A DNA stretch of 13,291 nt from assembly GCA_902479205.1 (NCBI GenBank), contig CABSNX010000035.1, positions 1 to 13,291 of the forward strand, given 5' to 3'. The notes under the pieces are model-generated. The model did no database searches, had not been told where the DNA came from, and worked only from the letters and a program-made list of their open reading frames with translations. The DNA comes from an uncultured Collinsella sp. (GTDB taxonomy: Bacteria; Actinomycetota; Coriobacteriia; Coriobacteriales; Coriobacteriaceae). The translations under genes were made by a program, and so were the position numbers. Shown in pieces: positions 1 through 7,174 of this stretch (positions within the stretch are counted from its first letter, which is position 1; every line of letters starts with the position of its first letter).

Positions 1-845
1 GCATCTCCACCGCCCCCGGCGACGCATCCGCGACGGGCAACTCCGCAGGAGCTGGCTACGCGCAGAGCATCGCCGACAACACGCAACAGACATCCAGCAA
101 CGCCGCAGGGCTGCGCGCGGCCGTATCCGGCGGCATCGCCCCTGCGCCCGGCGACGCATCCGCGACTGGCAACTCGGCGGGCGCGCTGTTCGCCAGCGGC
201 ATCGGCTCCGCGTCCAGAAGCGCGAACGCCAACGCGCGCTCGCTGGCCAGCAACGCCAATTCCGGCGTCTCCTCCTCCCCCGGCGACCTCGGCGGCACGG
301 GCAGCTCCGCCGGTTCGAACTACGCACGGGGCGTCGGCTCGGCGGCGTGGGCATCGAGGTCGAGCGGCTCGTCGCTCGCCAGCAGCGCCTCCTCCGGCGC
401 GAGCGGGTGGAGCGCGTACACGAGCGGCTCGCACCTCGGCCAGCAGTTCGCCAGCGGCATCGGCTCGGCGTGGAACTCCGTCCGCAGCTTCGCCACGTCG
501 CTGGTCAATGCGGCCAAGAGCGTCATGGGCTTCTCCGTTCCCGAGGACGGCCCCTGGTCCGGTGCCGAGAAGGGCGGCGAGACCTCTGGACGCCACCTCG
601 GCGAGAATTTCGCCCACGGCATGCTCGAGGCCCGCGCCGACGTGAGGGACAGCGCCAAGCGCCTCATGGCCACGGCGCAGCTCGACGGCAACGTTGCCTA
701 CACGGGCAACGGCGGCACCAAGACCACCGTGGTCAACAACTGCTACTCGCTGGGCGACGTCAAGATCGACGCCTCCTCGATAAGCGAGTTCATGACACTC
801 AACGACTTCTTCCAGACCGTCCGCAAGGCGAAGGCAGGGATGTAA
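1..845 (+). CDS. Phage tail tape-measure protein, C-terminal part (5' end outside window)
   Basis: The frame whose codons start at position 3 is open from the window edge to TAA at 843-845, giving about 280 residues. It is dominated by small residues (Ala, Gly, Ser, Asn) with periodic Phe/Tyr/Trp and Ile/Val, in units like FASGIGSA, a composition typical of tape-measure tails in siphoviruses. The first ~135 residues are 44-codon repeats. The last ~105 are a less repetitive domain starting near MGFSVPEDGPW and ending in a helical stretch before RKAKAGM. Tape-measure proteins set tail length and occupy the tail lumen. The position directly upstream of the tail-tip genes fits that role, since this is the usual siphovirus gene order. 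Large open frames in the other phases here are GC-driven shadows. The identification rests on composition and gene order, not on a diagnostic motif. Confidence 0.75.
   Translation, partial: ISTAPGDASATGNSAGAGYAQSIADNTQQTSSNAAGLRAAVSGGIAPAPGDASATGNSAGALFASGIGSASRSANANARSLASNANSGVSSSPGDLGGTGSSAGSNYARGVGSAAWASRSSGSSLASSASSGASGWSAYTSGSHLGQQFASGIGSAWNSVRSFATSLVNAAKSVMGFSVPEDGPWSGAEKGGETSGRHLGENFAHGMLEARADVRDSAKRLMATAQLDGNVAYTGNGGTKTTVVNNCYSLGDVKIDASSISEFMTLNDFFQTVRKAKAGM
15..476 (+). repeat. 132-bp (44-codon) repeats inside the tape-measure gene
   Basis: The motif Pro-Gly-Asp followed by about ten residues and a Phe/Tyr-Ala-x-x-Ile/Val pattern recurs in frame at 15, 147 and 279, exactly 132 bp apart each time. 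The copies at 15 and 147 share PGDASATGNSAG and are nearly identical in DNA. The copy at 279 is diverged (PGDLGGTGSSAG). A fourth, degenerate unit has its FASGIGSA core at 447-470, two codons short of the expected register. More copies may lie upstream of the window. Forty-four residues equals four 11-residue (hendecad) turns, which would suit an extended helical tape. Confidence 0.7.
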
Positions 846-3266
846 ATGGCATGGGGCAACGAGGTCTGGCCTACGGGCCAGACCGCCTGGAACACATATA
901 TCGAGTGGAAGATCAAGGAGTACGGCGAGAACTCCTGCTACGTGCAGGTCAAGTACAGCTCCTATGTCAAGTGCGGCGACATGCTCGGCACCATCGTCAA
1001 CCGCTCGTGGGGCGGCCAGTACCGCATGTACGGCCCCGGCTGGTATGGCGATTCCGGCTGGCTCGACGTCGGCTGGGTCAACTACGGAGACCCCGTCACG
1101 CGCGAGTGCTCGGCGTGGTACACGGGCTACTCCGGCACCTTCCGCAAGTCGACGTGCAGGGACACCTTCAGGCCCTCGGCCCCGGTCTGGACTCCCCAGA
1201 CGCCGAGCAACGCCAAGGCCGTGCGCAAGTCCCAGACGCTCAACGTAATCACGTGGACGCGCAACACCACCGCAGCCCGACCGTACGACGGCATCTACGT
1301 CGACCGCCAGACCGACGGCGGCGAGTGGGAGAACATCGCCAAGCCGGGCGGCGACAAGACGGAGTACAGCGACGACACGGTGCGCCCGAACCACACGTAC
1401 CGCTACCGAATCGGCGCATACAACACGGCCGGAAATGCCGGTGGCCACTCCTACACCGAGACGCTGCGCAACCCGCCGGAGAAGCCCGCAGCGCCGAGCG
1501 GTGCCAAGGTCGAGCGCCTGAACGACGAGAAGAACCTCATAACGTGGGCCAACCACGCCACTGACGAGGCCCCCTACTCCGAGGTGCGCATCGAGCGCAG
1601 CACGGACGGGGGCGGCTCCGTCCAGATCGCCCACGTGAGCGGCTCGGCATCCTCCTACACAGACCCGACGTGCTCGGCCGACCACTACTACCGCTACCTG
1701 GTCCGCGCGTACAACGAGAGCGGCTACTCCGAGCGCGTCATGACCGACCGCACGTTCAACACGCCGTCCGCGCCGTTCAAGCCGAGCGGCCAGCGCACGG
1801 GGGACACCTCCGTCGAGCTGACTATCCCGAACCTGTCGCGCACCGCGAGCGCCACCGAGATTCAGCGCTCGCGCGACCGCAAGGACTGGACCACCATTGC
1901 CACGGTGACCGGCAAGGCGCTGTCGTTCGGCGACAACCCCGGAGGCGGCACGTTCTACTACCGCGCGCGCAACTTGCGGGGCAGCCTCGTCTCCGCGTGG
2001 TCCGAGCCATCCGAGGCCATCGTCACGATCTGCGCCCCGGCGGCACCGACGCTCCTCACGCCGACGAGCGGCCAGGTGCTGCTCGTCTCGCAGGGCATGG
2101 TCACGTTCACGTGGCACCACAACCCCATCGACGGCTCCGCGCAGAGCGCGGCCGAGGTCCAGTACTCCACGGACGGGGCCTCATGGAAGACGGTGACGGC
2201 CGCGACCGCCCAGAGCGCGAGCGTGCCGAACTTCCCCCTCAACTCCACCGTCTACTGGCGCGTGCGCACCAAGGGCGTGCATGCGGACTTCGGACCGTGG
2301 TCCGGCAACAGCTCGTTCTACGTACGACAGCCCCCGCAGCTCGCCTTCGACGCGCCCGGCCAGACCGTGCGCAACATGCCGGTCGGCGTGAGCGTGCAGT
2401 ACGTCGACGCATCCGGCGCGCTCGCGGCCATGGCCGTGGCCATTACCGATATGGGCGGCAACGTGCTCTACGAGGAGGCGCTCGGGACCTCCACGGCCAC
2501 GAGCGTCACCAAGGACGAGTGGATGCCGGAGGACGGCGGCGAGTACCGAATCGTGGCCACGGCGCGAAGCACGAGCGGCCTGCAGTCTACGACCTCCATG
2601 CCCTTCCGCGTTGAGTTCGAGCTGCCGCGCCGCGCCTCCCTCCGCATCGAGGCCGACATCGAGCGCGGATACGCCGAGCTGCAGTGCATCGTAGACAACA
2701 ACGACGAGGGGCAGGACGTCGAGAGCCTTAGCATCTGGCGCGTCACGCGCGACGGTGAGAGGCTGATCGCCTCCGACCTGTCCGACGGCTCCTCGGTGGT
2801 CGACCGCTACGCGCCGCTGAACACGGATTACAGCTACCGCGTGGCGGCGTATGCCGCCTCGGGCGCATCGAGGGCGACGGAGCACCCGGGCAGCATCAAG
2901 ACGCCCTACTGCTTCGTCTACTACGGCGACGGTCTCATGGCCCGCGCGCAGTTCGACCCGACCGAGCAGCGCAACCTCGAGCGCGCCAACCGCACGCTCG
3001 TGCGCTACGCGGGCAGGTCACACCCCGTCCTATACGACGCGGGGGGCATCAGCGACACCCGCCCCCTGACCGCGCACGTCATAGGCGAGGAGGAGGTTCG
3101 CGCCTTCGAGGACCTCATCCTCTACCCGCGCGCCATCTTCAAGAGCGTGGCCGGTGACGTGTTCCACGTCGCCGCCGACGTGAGCGTGAACCGCGACCTG
3201 TGCATGCCCACGACGCACGCCGACATCAGCCTCTCGCTGACGAGGGTGGACGGTGAGGCCCTGTGA
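846..3266 (+). CDS. Large tail-tip protein with about six fibronectin type III/Ig-like domains
   Basis: 806 residues, starting at ATG 846 directly after the tape-measure stop, with AAGGCAGGGA upstream as a plausible ribosome site. Residues 1-108 are rich in Trp, Tyr and Gly (WGGQYRMYGPGW) and look like a separate beta domain that I do not recognise. Consecutive Ig-like/FN3 modules follow at about 109-208, 212-303, 306-395, 397-495, 496-590 and 592-687. The first four are the clearest, with Pro-rich starts (PEKPAAPSG) and the typical YRYRIGAYN, YYRYLVRAYN and VYWRVRTKG G-strands. Residues ~690-806 (GRSHPVLYD ... LTRVDGEAL) resemble the C-terminal domain of siphovirus distal-tail or minor tail proteins. 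Position and size fit a structural tail-tip protein on the virion surface, with FN3 modules probably binding cell-surface glycans. It overlaps the next gene by 4 bp (GTGA). The exact protein family is uncertain. Confidence 0.8.
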   Translation: MAWGNEVWPTGQTAWNTYIEWKIKEYGENSCYVQVKYSSYVKCGDMLGTIVNRSWGGQYRMYGPGWYGDSGWLDVGWVNYGDPVTRECSAWYTGYSGTFRKSTCRDTFRPSAPVWTPQTPSNAKAVRKSQTLNVITWTRNTTAARPYDGIYVDRQTDGGEWENIAKPGGDKTEYSDDTVRPNHTYRYRIGAYNTAGNAGGHSYTETLRNPPEKPAAPSGAKVERLNDEKNLITWANHATDEAPYSEVRIERSTDGGGSVQIAHVSGSASSYTDPTCSADHYYRYLVRAYNESGYSERVMTDRTFNTPSAPFKPSGQRTGDTSVELTIPNLSRTASATEIQRSRDRKDWTTIATVTGKALSFGDNPGGGTFYYRARNLRGSLVSAWSEPSEAIVTICAPAAPTLLTPTSGQVLLVSQGMVTFTWHHNPIDGSAQSAAEVQYSTDGASWKTVTAATAQSASVPNFPLNSTVYWRVRTKGVHADFGPWSGNSSFYVRQPPQLAFDAPGQTVRNMPVGVSVQYVDASGALAAMAVAITDMGGNVLYEEALGTSTATSVTKDEWMPEDGGEYRIVATARSTSGLQSTTSMPFRVEFELPRRASLRIEADIERGYAELQCIVDNNDEGQDVESLSIWRVTRDGERLIASDLSDGSSVVDRYAPLNTDYSYRVAAYAASGASRATEHPGSIKTPYCFVYYGDGLMARAQFDPTEQRNLERANRTLVRYAGRSHPVLYDAGGISDTRPLTAHVIGEEEVRAFEDLILYPRAIFKSVAGDVFHVAADVSVNRDLCMPTTHADISLSLTRVDGEAL

Positions 3267-4363
3267 TCTGGACAGGTTTCCGGCAGGAGTCGTACATCTA
3301 CCGCCGGGTCACGTGGCCCGGCCTCGTCGAGGCCGAGGACTACGGCATGTTCACCGGCGGGCGGCTCACGCACTCCGCGCTATCGCAGCTCCGCTCCCAG
3401 GGCACGCTCGACTTCTCCGGCAGCGCCATACCCGACGAGCACGACCTCGTGCGCGTGTACTACCAGATGGAGGACGAGCGCGGCGAGGCAGGGACATTCG
3501 CCCTCGGGACGTACTTCTGCAGCATCGGCACGCCGAAATACAACGGGCCGCTGGTATCCGGCAGCGTCGACCTCGAATCGACGCTGCGCCTCGCGGTGAA
3601 GGGGAAGTACGGCCGCTACTACACGGTTAAGGCGGGGACCAACGCGGTCGCGCACGCCGACGGCATCTTCAAGCGCCTCGGCCTCCGGACGAACGAGCCG
3701 CGCTGCGACTACGTCCTGCCGAGGGACGTGGTGTACGAGCCGGACGACAGCTGGCTGAAGATAGCCAACGACCTCCTCGCCATGGCCGGGTTCGCATCGG
3801 CCTACCCGGATGCCTACGGCGTAATCAAGATGGTCCCGTACGTCGAGCCGCAGGCGCGCAAGCCGGTGCGCACGTTCAACGACGGCGAAGACTCCATCAT
3901 GCTCCCCGAGGTGTCCAGATCGGACAACGCGGACGACATCCCCAACGCCGTGTACCTGACCTACGAGACGGAGGAGGAGAGCCTCTGGGCCGTGTGCCGG
4001 AACACCGACCCAAACTCCCGCGCGTCCATCCCGTACAGGGGCTACGAGGTCCCGCTCGTCGACCAGGTGACGGAGCTCACGGGCGCTACCAAGGAGGAGC
4101 GCCTAGATGCCCTCAAGGCCAAGGCCAAGACGAAGCTCGTGGACAACTCCTCGTCCATCGAGTACGTCGAGTGGGGCCACCCGTGGGTGCCGCTGCTGCC
4201 CAACGACGCGGTCGGCATCGACTATCTCACCGCCGGGCTAAATTGGCGCGGTGCGATAACGGAGCAGGAGATAGAGGTCGGAGGCCACTGCGCGGTGACG
4301 GGCAAGGCCCGCCGCTTCATCCGCTCCGGCTTCGTCACCGAGACGGAGGGAGGGTCATGGTAA
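3263..4363 (+). CDS. Baseplate hub-like minor tail protein
   Basis: 366 residues. The start is GTG 3263, whose last bases overlap the TGA of the preceding gene, with GGTGAGG just upstream. The N-terminal half is beta-rich (GRLTHSALSQLRSQGTLDFSG ... VRVYYQMEDE ... FALGTYFCS). The middle section (KIANDLLAMAGFASAYPDAYGVIKMVPYV) is the pattern seen in tail hub proteins, where a DDSW-type helix is followed by a strand reading out a profile. The C-terminal third (NDAVGIDYLTAGLNWRGAITEQEIEVGG) is again beta-rich. This layout and the position between a Dit-like protein and a small OB-fold protein suggest the gp27/Tal-like hub of a siphovirus baseplate. I see no peptidase or lytic motif, so it appears purely structural. 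The assignment is from gene order and general fold pattern, so the name is provisional. Confidence 0.6.
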   Translation: MIWTGFRQESYIYRRVTWPGLVEAEDYGMFTGGRLTHSALSQLRSQGTLDFSGSAIPDEHDLVRVYYQMEDERGEAGTFALGTYFCSIGTPKYNGPLVSGSVDLESTLRLAVKGKYGRYYTVKAGTNAVAHADGIFKRLGLRTNEPRCDYVLPRDVVYEPDDSWLKIANDLLAMAGFASAYPDAYGVIKMVPYVEPQARKPVRTFNDGEDSIMLPEVSRSDNADDIPNAVYLTYETEEESLWAVCRNTDPNSRASIPYRGYEVPLVDQVTELTGATKEERLDALKAKAKTKLVDNSSSIEYVEWGHPWVPLLPNDAVGIDYLTAGLNWRGAITEQEIEVGGHCAVTGKARRFIRSGFVTETEGGSW

Positions 4364-4584
4364 GCGGCCACGAGCTGTACGAGCTGCTGTTCGGCGGGAC
4401 GGGCGCAAAGGAGTCCCACACGTGGGGCACCGTCGCCGCAGTCAACCAAGACGGGACCGCCAACGTGCGGCTCAACCCATCCATATCGACCACCTGCACG
4501 TGCCTGGCCGAGGTGAAGGCCGGGGACCGCGTGCTGGTGCTCGTGTTCAAGCAAGGAGCAGTAGTGCTCGGGAAGGCGGTCTAG
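4357..4584 (+). CDS. Small OB-fold-like tail spike/hub accessory protein
   Basis: 75 residues from ATG 4357, preceded by the strong site GGAGGGAGGG and overlapping the end of the hub-like gene by 7 bp, so the two are probably translationally coupled. After a short helix (GHELYELLFGG) the sequence is a run of beta strands with the pattern WGTVAAVNQDGTANVRLN, then AGDRVLVLVFKQGAVVLGKAV. That resembles the compact OB-fold proteins encoded after hub genes in phages of Gram-positive hosts, where they may plug or tip the hub. Two close cysteines (TCTCLAE) are notable for so small a protein. Function is inferred from pattern and position only. Confidence 0.6.
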   Translation: MVSGHELYELLFGGTGAKESHTWGTVAAVNQDGTANVRLNPSISTTCTCLAEVKAGDRVLVLVFKQGAVVLGKAV

Positions 4585-5355
4585 ATGCTCATAGACCTCA
4601 CGCTCGACATCGAGAAGGGCACCAACCGCTTCTCGACGCTCGACAACCCCATCACGCTTCGGCAGCAGGACGCCGAGGCGTACGTGTTCAACGTCAACCT
4701 GCGGCAGGGAGGCGCGGTGCTCGACCTCACGGGCATGACCGTGCGCTTCTACGCGCTGCGCCCGGACGGCGGGAAGGTCATCGACGGCGAGAATGTCGCG
4801 GTGCTCTCCGCGCCCGACGGAATCGTGCAGTACACCGTCCCCGCCAAGCTCACGCAGGCGGCAGGCGACATCCCGACCTCGTACATCCGCATCAGCTCGG
4901 GCGACTGGTCGGCATCGACGGGCAACATCGCCATCAGGGTCGTGCCATCGGTGGCCATCGAGGCCACGGGCGGCGACTACATCCCCGAGATCGACCACCT
5001 CATCAACGCGCTCGAGGCGCAGCGCGTCACCTACGGCAACGCCGAGGATATGCGCGCGTCCGAGTGGCAGGCGATCATGGACGAAGTCTCCAACGCGCGC
5101 GGCCGGGCGAACAGCGCCGCCGACCGCTGCGAGGCCGCGCTCGCGTCGCTCAAGGTCGACTACGACGACCTGACGGACGACGCGAAGGAGAAGATCGCCG
5201 CCATGGCCAGCGCCGGAGTGGTCTTCGCAACGCATGCGGAAATCGACGAGGCGTACGAGTCCATCATCGCCCCGGCAATCGGCACCGACACGGTCCTCGA
5301 CGGCCTCACCCAGGAGGACTACGACTACGCCTTCGGCAAGGTATTCGGCCAGTAA
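4585..5355 (+). CDS. BppU-like upper baseplate protein
   Basis: 256 residues from ATG 4585, which follows the previous stop with no gap; GGAAGG lies 8 bp upstream. Residues ~1-125 show the arrangement of the phage BppU N-terminal domain: an Ile-Thr-Leu-Arg-Gln strand, DLTGMTVRFYALRPDG, then GIVQYTVPAKLTQAAGDI and a last strand NIAIRVVPS. Residues ~134-206 are helical and probably coiled coil (EIDHLINALEAQRV ... RCEAALASLKVDYDDL). The C-terminal tail (THAEIDEAYESIIAP ... YAFGKVFGQ) resembles the short connector seen at the ends of baseplate and fibre proteins in Gram-positive phages. In lactococcal phages BppU links receptor-binding proteins to the baseplate. Here the next gene is the variable tip protein, so this protein may be the platform that carries it. 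Confidence 0.7.
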   Translation: MLIDLTLDIEKGTNRFSTLDNPITLRQQDAEAYVFNVNLRQGGAVLDLTGMTVRFYALRPDGGKVIDGENVAVLSAPDGIVQYTVPAKLTQAAGDIPTSYIRISSGDWSASTGNIAIRVVPSVAIEATGGDYIPEIDHLINALEAQRVTYGNAEDMRASEWQAIMDEVSNARGRANSAADRCEAALASLKVDYDDLTDDAKEKIAAMASAGVVFATHAEIDEAYESIIAPAIGTDTVLDGLTQEDYDYAFGKVFGQ

Positions 5356-5360
5356 AGGAG
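5354..5360 (+). promoter_or_regulatory. Strong Shine-Dalgarno site for the DGR target gene
   Basis: AAAGGAG lies 5 bp before ATG 5366 and is the most canonical ribosome site in the tail cluster. It decides the start: the open frame continues 44 codons upstream without a comparable site and runs through the BppU-like gene. Confidence 0.8.
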
Positions 5361-5365
5361 AAAGA

Positions 5366-6961
5366 ATGGCAGTACAGGTAAACAAGGTCATGACGTTCGG
5401 CGACACCGTCGACCTCATCACCAAGGTGCACAAGGCCTCGGCGAACCCCGTGGCCGTGGCTCCGCACTACGACGGCACCAAGGGCGAGTACGACAACCTC
5501 GGCGAGTGGTTCAGCCTGCGCCGTGACGGCAAGGTGTACGGCGTCGACATCCCCGAGTACACCTACTCGAACGACCCCAAGGGCATCAAGACGCGCGACA
5601 ACGTCGGCCTCGTGTGCCAGCCCGCCACCAACACCACGGCGGGCCGCGACGACTACTCCAAGCTCAACGCCTTCGAGTACTTCACCGTGAACGGCACGGT
5701 CGACGACAGCGGCAAGTTCCACTGCACGGCCATGAAGGGCGACGGCCGCTTCAGGGCCGACGGCTCCAACGGCGACGTCTGGGTCATGGCCTGCCCCGGC
5801 TACTACAGCATCACGCGCAGCAACGGATACAAGCGCCTGCTCTACTCCGACACCAAGTACGAGGGCATGAGGCCGCTGCCGGGCCAGAAGTACGCCGACG
5901 GCACCGAGCGCCCGCTCCTCGTGTTCTCGCCCTATCTCGCGTGGTGCGATTCCAACAACGTGCCCCACAGCTACTCCGGCAAGGTCCGCACGTTCCAGTT
6001 CGGCTCGCACGACACCGGAATCAGCTACAGCAAGAAGAAGGGCGCGGGCTACACGGGACGAACCGTCGCGGACAACTTCTATATCCAGCTCATGCTCATG
6101 CTCAAGTACGCCACGCAGGACCTCCAGAGCCTCGGCGGCTGCACAGACTACGCGAACCAGTACAAGGTCCTCGAGGCCGAGACCGGCGTGAACCGCGTGC
6201 TCCTGCCGAAGGCTGCGGCCGACTACTTCCTCATCGGCTCCACGCTGAACTGCGGACCGAACAGCGACCGAGGGGCGACCGCAGGCCAGTCCACGTTCGC
6301 ATACCGCACCGTCACCAAGATCGAGACGATGAGCGACCGATGCGCGGTCTACGTCGACGGCGCACCGTTCACCACGGCCGTCGACGACTACGTATCCGCG
6401 ATGCCGTGGAAGACCGGAACGTGCGACAACCTGCTCGGCACGGACGGCTACCCGCTCGCGGGCAAGCCCAAGCAGCGCCAGCCGTACCGCATCCAGGGCA
6501 TCGAGGTGCTCTGCGGAGCGTACGAGCCGCTGTGCGACGTGATCGTGAATCAGGTCAAGACGTCGGCCGACGAGGGCCACTGCGAGCTCTACAAGTGCTT
6601 CGATTCGCGCAAGTACTCCTCGGCCCTCGACGCCAACCACGTCAAGCTCGACCTCGAGCTGCCCGCGCGCGACAGCAAGACCAACGGCAAGTGGATGTAC
6701 AACGAGGACTGGCAGGAGTCCGCGAAGTGCCCCGGCCTCCTCGTGCCTACCGGTTCCAAGGGAACCTCCACGACGGGCACCTGCGACGCGATTTATTCCG
6801 ACCCGATCTCATCTCCCGGCCTGCGAGAGCTGCGGTGCTTCGGCTATCTCGGGGATGGGTCTATGTGCGGTGCCTTCTGCGGCTTTTCGAACGTCGGGCT
6901 CGGCAGCTACTGGTGGTCCTTTGGCGGTCGGCTATCTGGCCTGGGGGTCACCATGGCCTAG
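5366..6961 (+). CDS. DGR target protein: variable tail-tip/receptor-binding protein
   Basis: 531 residues from ATG 5366. The N-terminus (MAVQVNKVMTFGDTVDLITKV) is likely the virion-attachment part. The middle is a long beta-rich region containing many cysteines (AWCDSNN, LNCGPNS, DRCAVYV, TGTCDNL). Residues from about RIQGIEVLCGAYEPL onward match the layout of phage DGR targets, and I infer a C-type-lectin-like fold at the C-terminus, ending GGRLSGLGVTMA. The variable repeat covers codons 489-525, only six codons before the stop. Relative to the template, residues 490, 494, 496, 497, 501, 505, 507, 510, 511, 514, 516, 518, 519 and 523 have changed; the invariant scaffold Gly, Ser, Ala, Phe and Leu are kept. 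Like Mtd of Bordetella phage BPP-1, it is probably the receptor-binding tip whose binding surface the DGR diversifies. The fold and receptor are not visible from sequence. Confidence 0.88.
   Translation: MAVQVNKVMTFGDTVDLITKVHKASANPVAVAPHYDGTKGEYDNLGEWFSLRRDGKVYGVDIPEYTYSNDPKGIKTRDNVGLVCQPATNTTAGRDDYSKLNAFEYFTVNGTVDDSGKFHCTAMKGDGRFRADGSNGDVWVMACPGYYSITRSNGYKRLLYSDTKYEGMRPLPGQKYADGTERPLLVFSPYLAWCDSNNVPHSYSGKVRTFQFGSHDTGISYSKKKGAGYTGRTVADNFYIQLMLMLKYATQDLQSLGGCTDYANQYKVLEAETGVNRVLLPKAAADYFLIGSTLNCGPNSDRGATAGQSTFAYRTVTKIETMSDRCAVYVDGAPFTTAVDDYVSAMPWKTGTCDNLLGTDGYPLAGKPKQRQPYRIQGIEVLCGAYEPLCDVIVNQVKTSADEGHCELYKCFDSRKYSSALDANHVKLDLELPARDSKTNGKWMYNEDWQESAKCPGLLVPTGSKGTSTTGTCDAIYSDPISSPGLRELRCFGYLGDGSMCGAFCGFSNVGLGSYWWSFGGRLSGLGVTMA
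6830..6939 (+). repeat. DGR variable repeat (VR)
   Basis: This 110-bp segment aligns without gaps to 7065-7174 (offset 235). There are 18 differences, all at positions where the template has A: VR 6834, 6845, 6851, 6854, 6867, 6879, 6884, 6885, 6893, 6894, 6896, 6906, 6911, 6917, 6918, 6921, 6932 and 6933. The changes are eight A-to-G, eight A-to-T and two A-to-C. All 84 non-A template positions are identical. Similarity fades after 6939: 6940 is the first non-A mismatch, 6941-6944 are still compatible, then homology ends in a G-rich stretch (6943-6947), the expected place for the initiation-of-mutagenic-homing site. Confidence 0.95.
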
Positions 6962-6969
6962 CCATGGTG
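6949..6969 (+). promoter_or_regulatory. Perfect hairpin/cruciform at the 3' end of VR, spanning the target stop codon
   Basis: CACCATGGC (6949-6957) and GCCATGGTG (6961-6969) form a perfect 9-bp inverted repeat around the loop CTA, and the TAG stop (6959-6961) sits in the loop and first stem base. There is no T-run, so it is not a canonical terminator. In Bordetella phage BPP-1 and other DGRs a short inverted repeat just downstream of VR promotes target recognition and retrohoming; position and size here fit that element. Confidence 0.75.
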
Positions 6970-6971
6970 CG

Positions 6972-7014
6972 GGGGTGAAGCGCAAGCGAGGGGGCAGCGC
7001 CCCCTCCTCACCCC
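6972..7014 (+). promoter_or_regulatory. GC-rich two-tier hairpin between VR and TR
   Basis: An inner perfect 8-bp stem, GAGGGGGC (6988-6995) with GCCCCCTC (6999-7006), encloses an AGC loop. An outer 7-bp stem, GGGGTGA (6972-6978) with TCACCCC (7008-7014), closes around it with an asymmetric bulge. No U-run follows. It could attenuate readthrough from the target gene or structure the 5' end of the template RNA. A 10-bp direct repeat, GGTTCTCGGC, follows at 7031-7040 and 7052-7061, just before TR. Function is unknown. Confidence 0.55.
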
Positions 7015-7064
7015 TCCCAGACCTTTTGGGGGTTCTCGGCGGTAGCCGCTTGGTTCTCGGCCTT

Positions 7065-7174
7065 CTGCAGTGCTTCGGCAATCTCAGGAATGGGTCTATG
7101 TACGGTGCCTTCTACGGCAATTCGAACAACAGGCTCGGCAACTACAGGTGGAACTATGGCGGTCGGAAATCTGG
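7065..7174 (+). repeat. DGR template repeat (TR), within a non-coding template RNA
   Basis: TR is the invariant donor copy for the VR at 6830-6939. In the VR frame it encodes seven AAC/AAT asparagine codons among its 26 adenines, plus tyrosine TAC/TAT and arginine AGG codons. This is typical DGR design: adenine mutagenesis of AAY codons reaches many residues without creating stops. Eighteen of the 26 adenines are substituted in the present VR. TR lies 125 bp after VR and 128 bp before the RT start, between target and RT as in many phage DGRs. The open frame across TR is a by-product of its origin from coding sequence and is probably not translated. No clear promoter for TR is visible. Confidence 0.93.

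Noticed and set aside
4222..6640. Very long minus-strand open frames (over 400 codons each) opposite the tail genes
   Set aside because: They are antisense to well-supported genes, have Arg/Val/Ala-rich low-complexity translations and no ribosome sites; long antisense frames are expected at this GC content.
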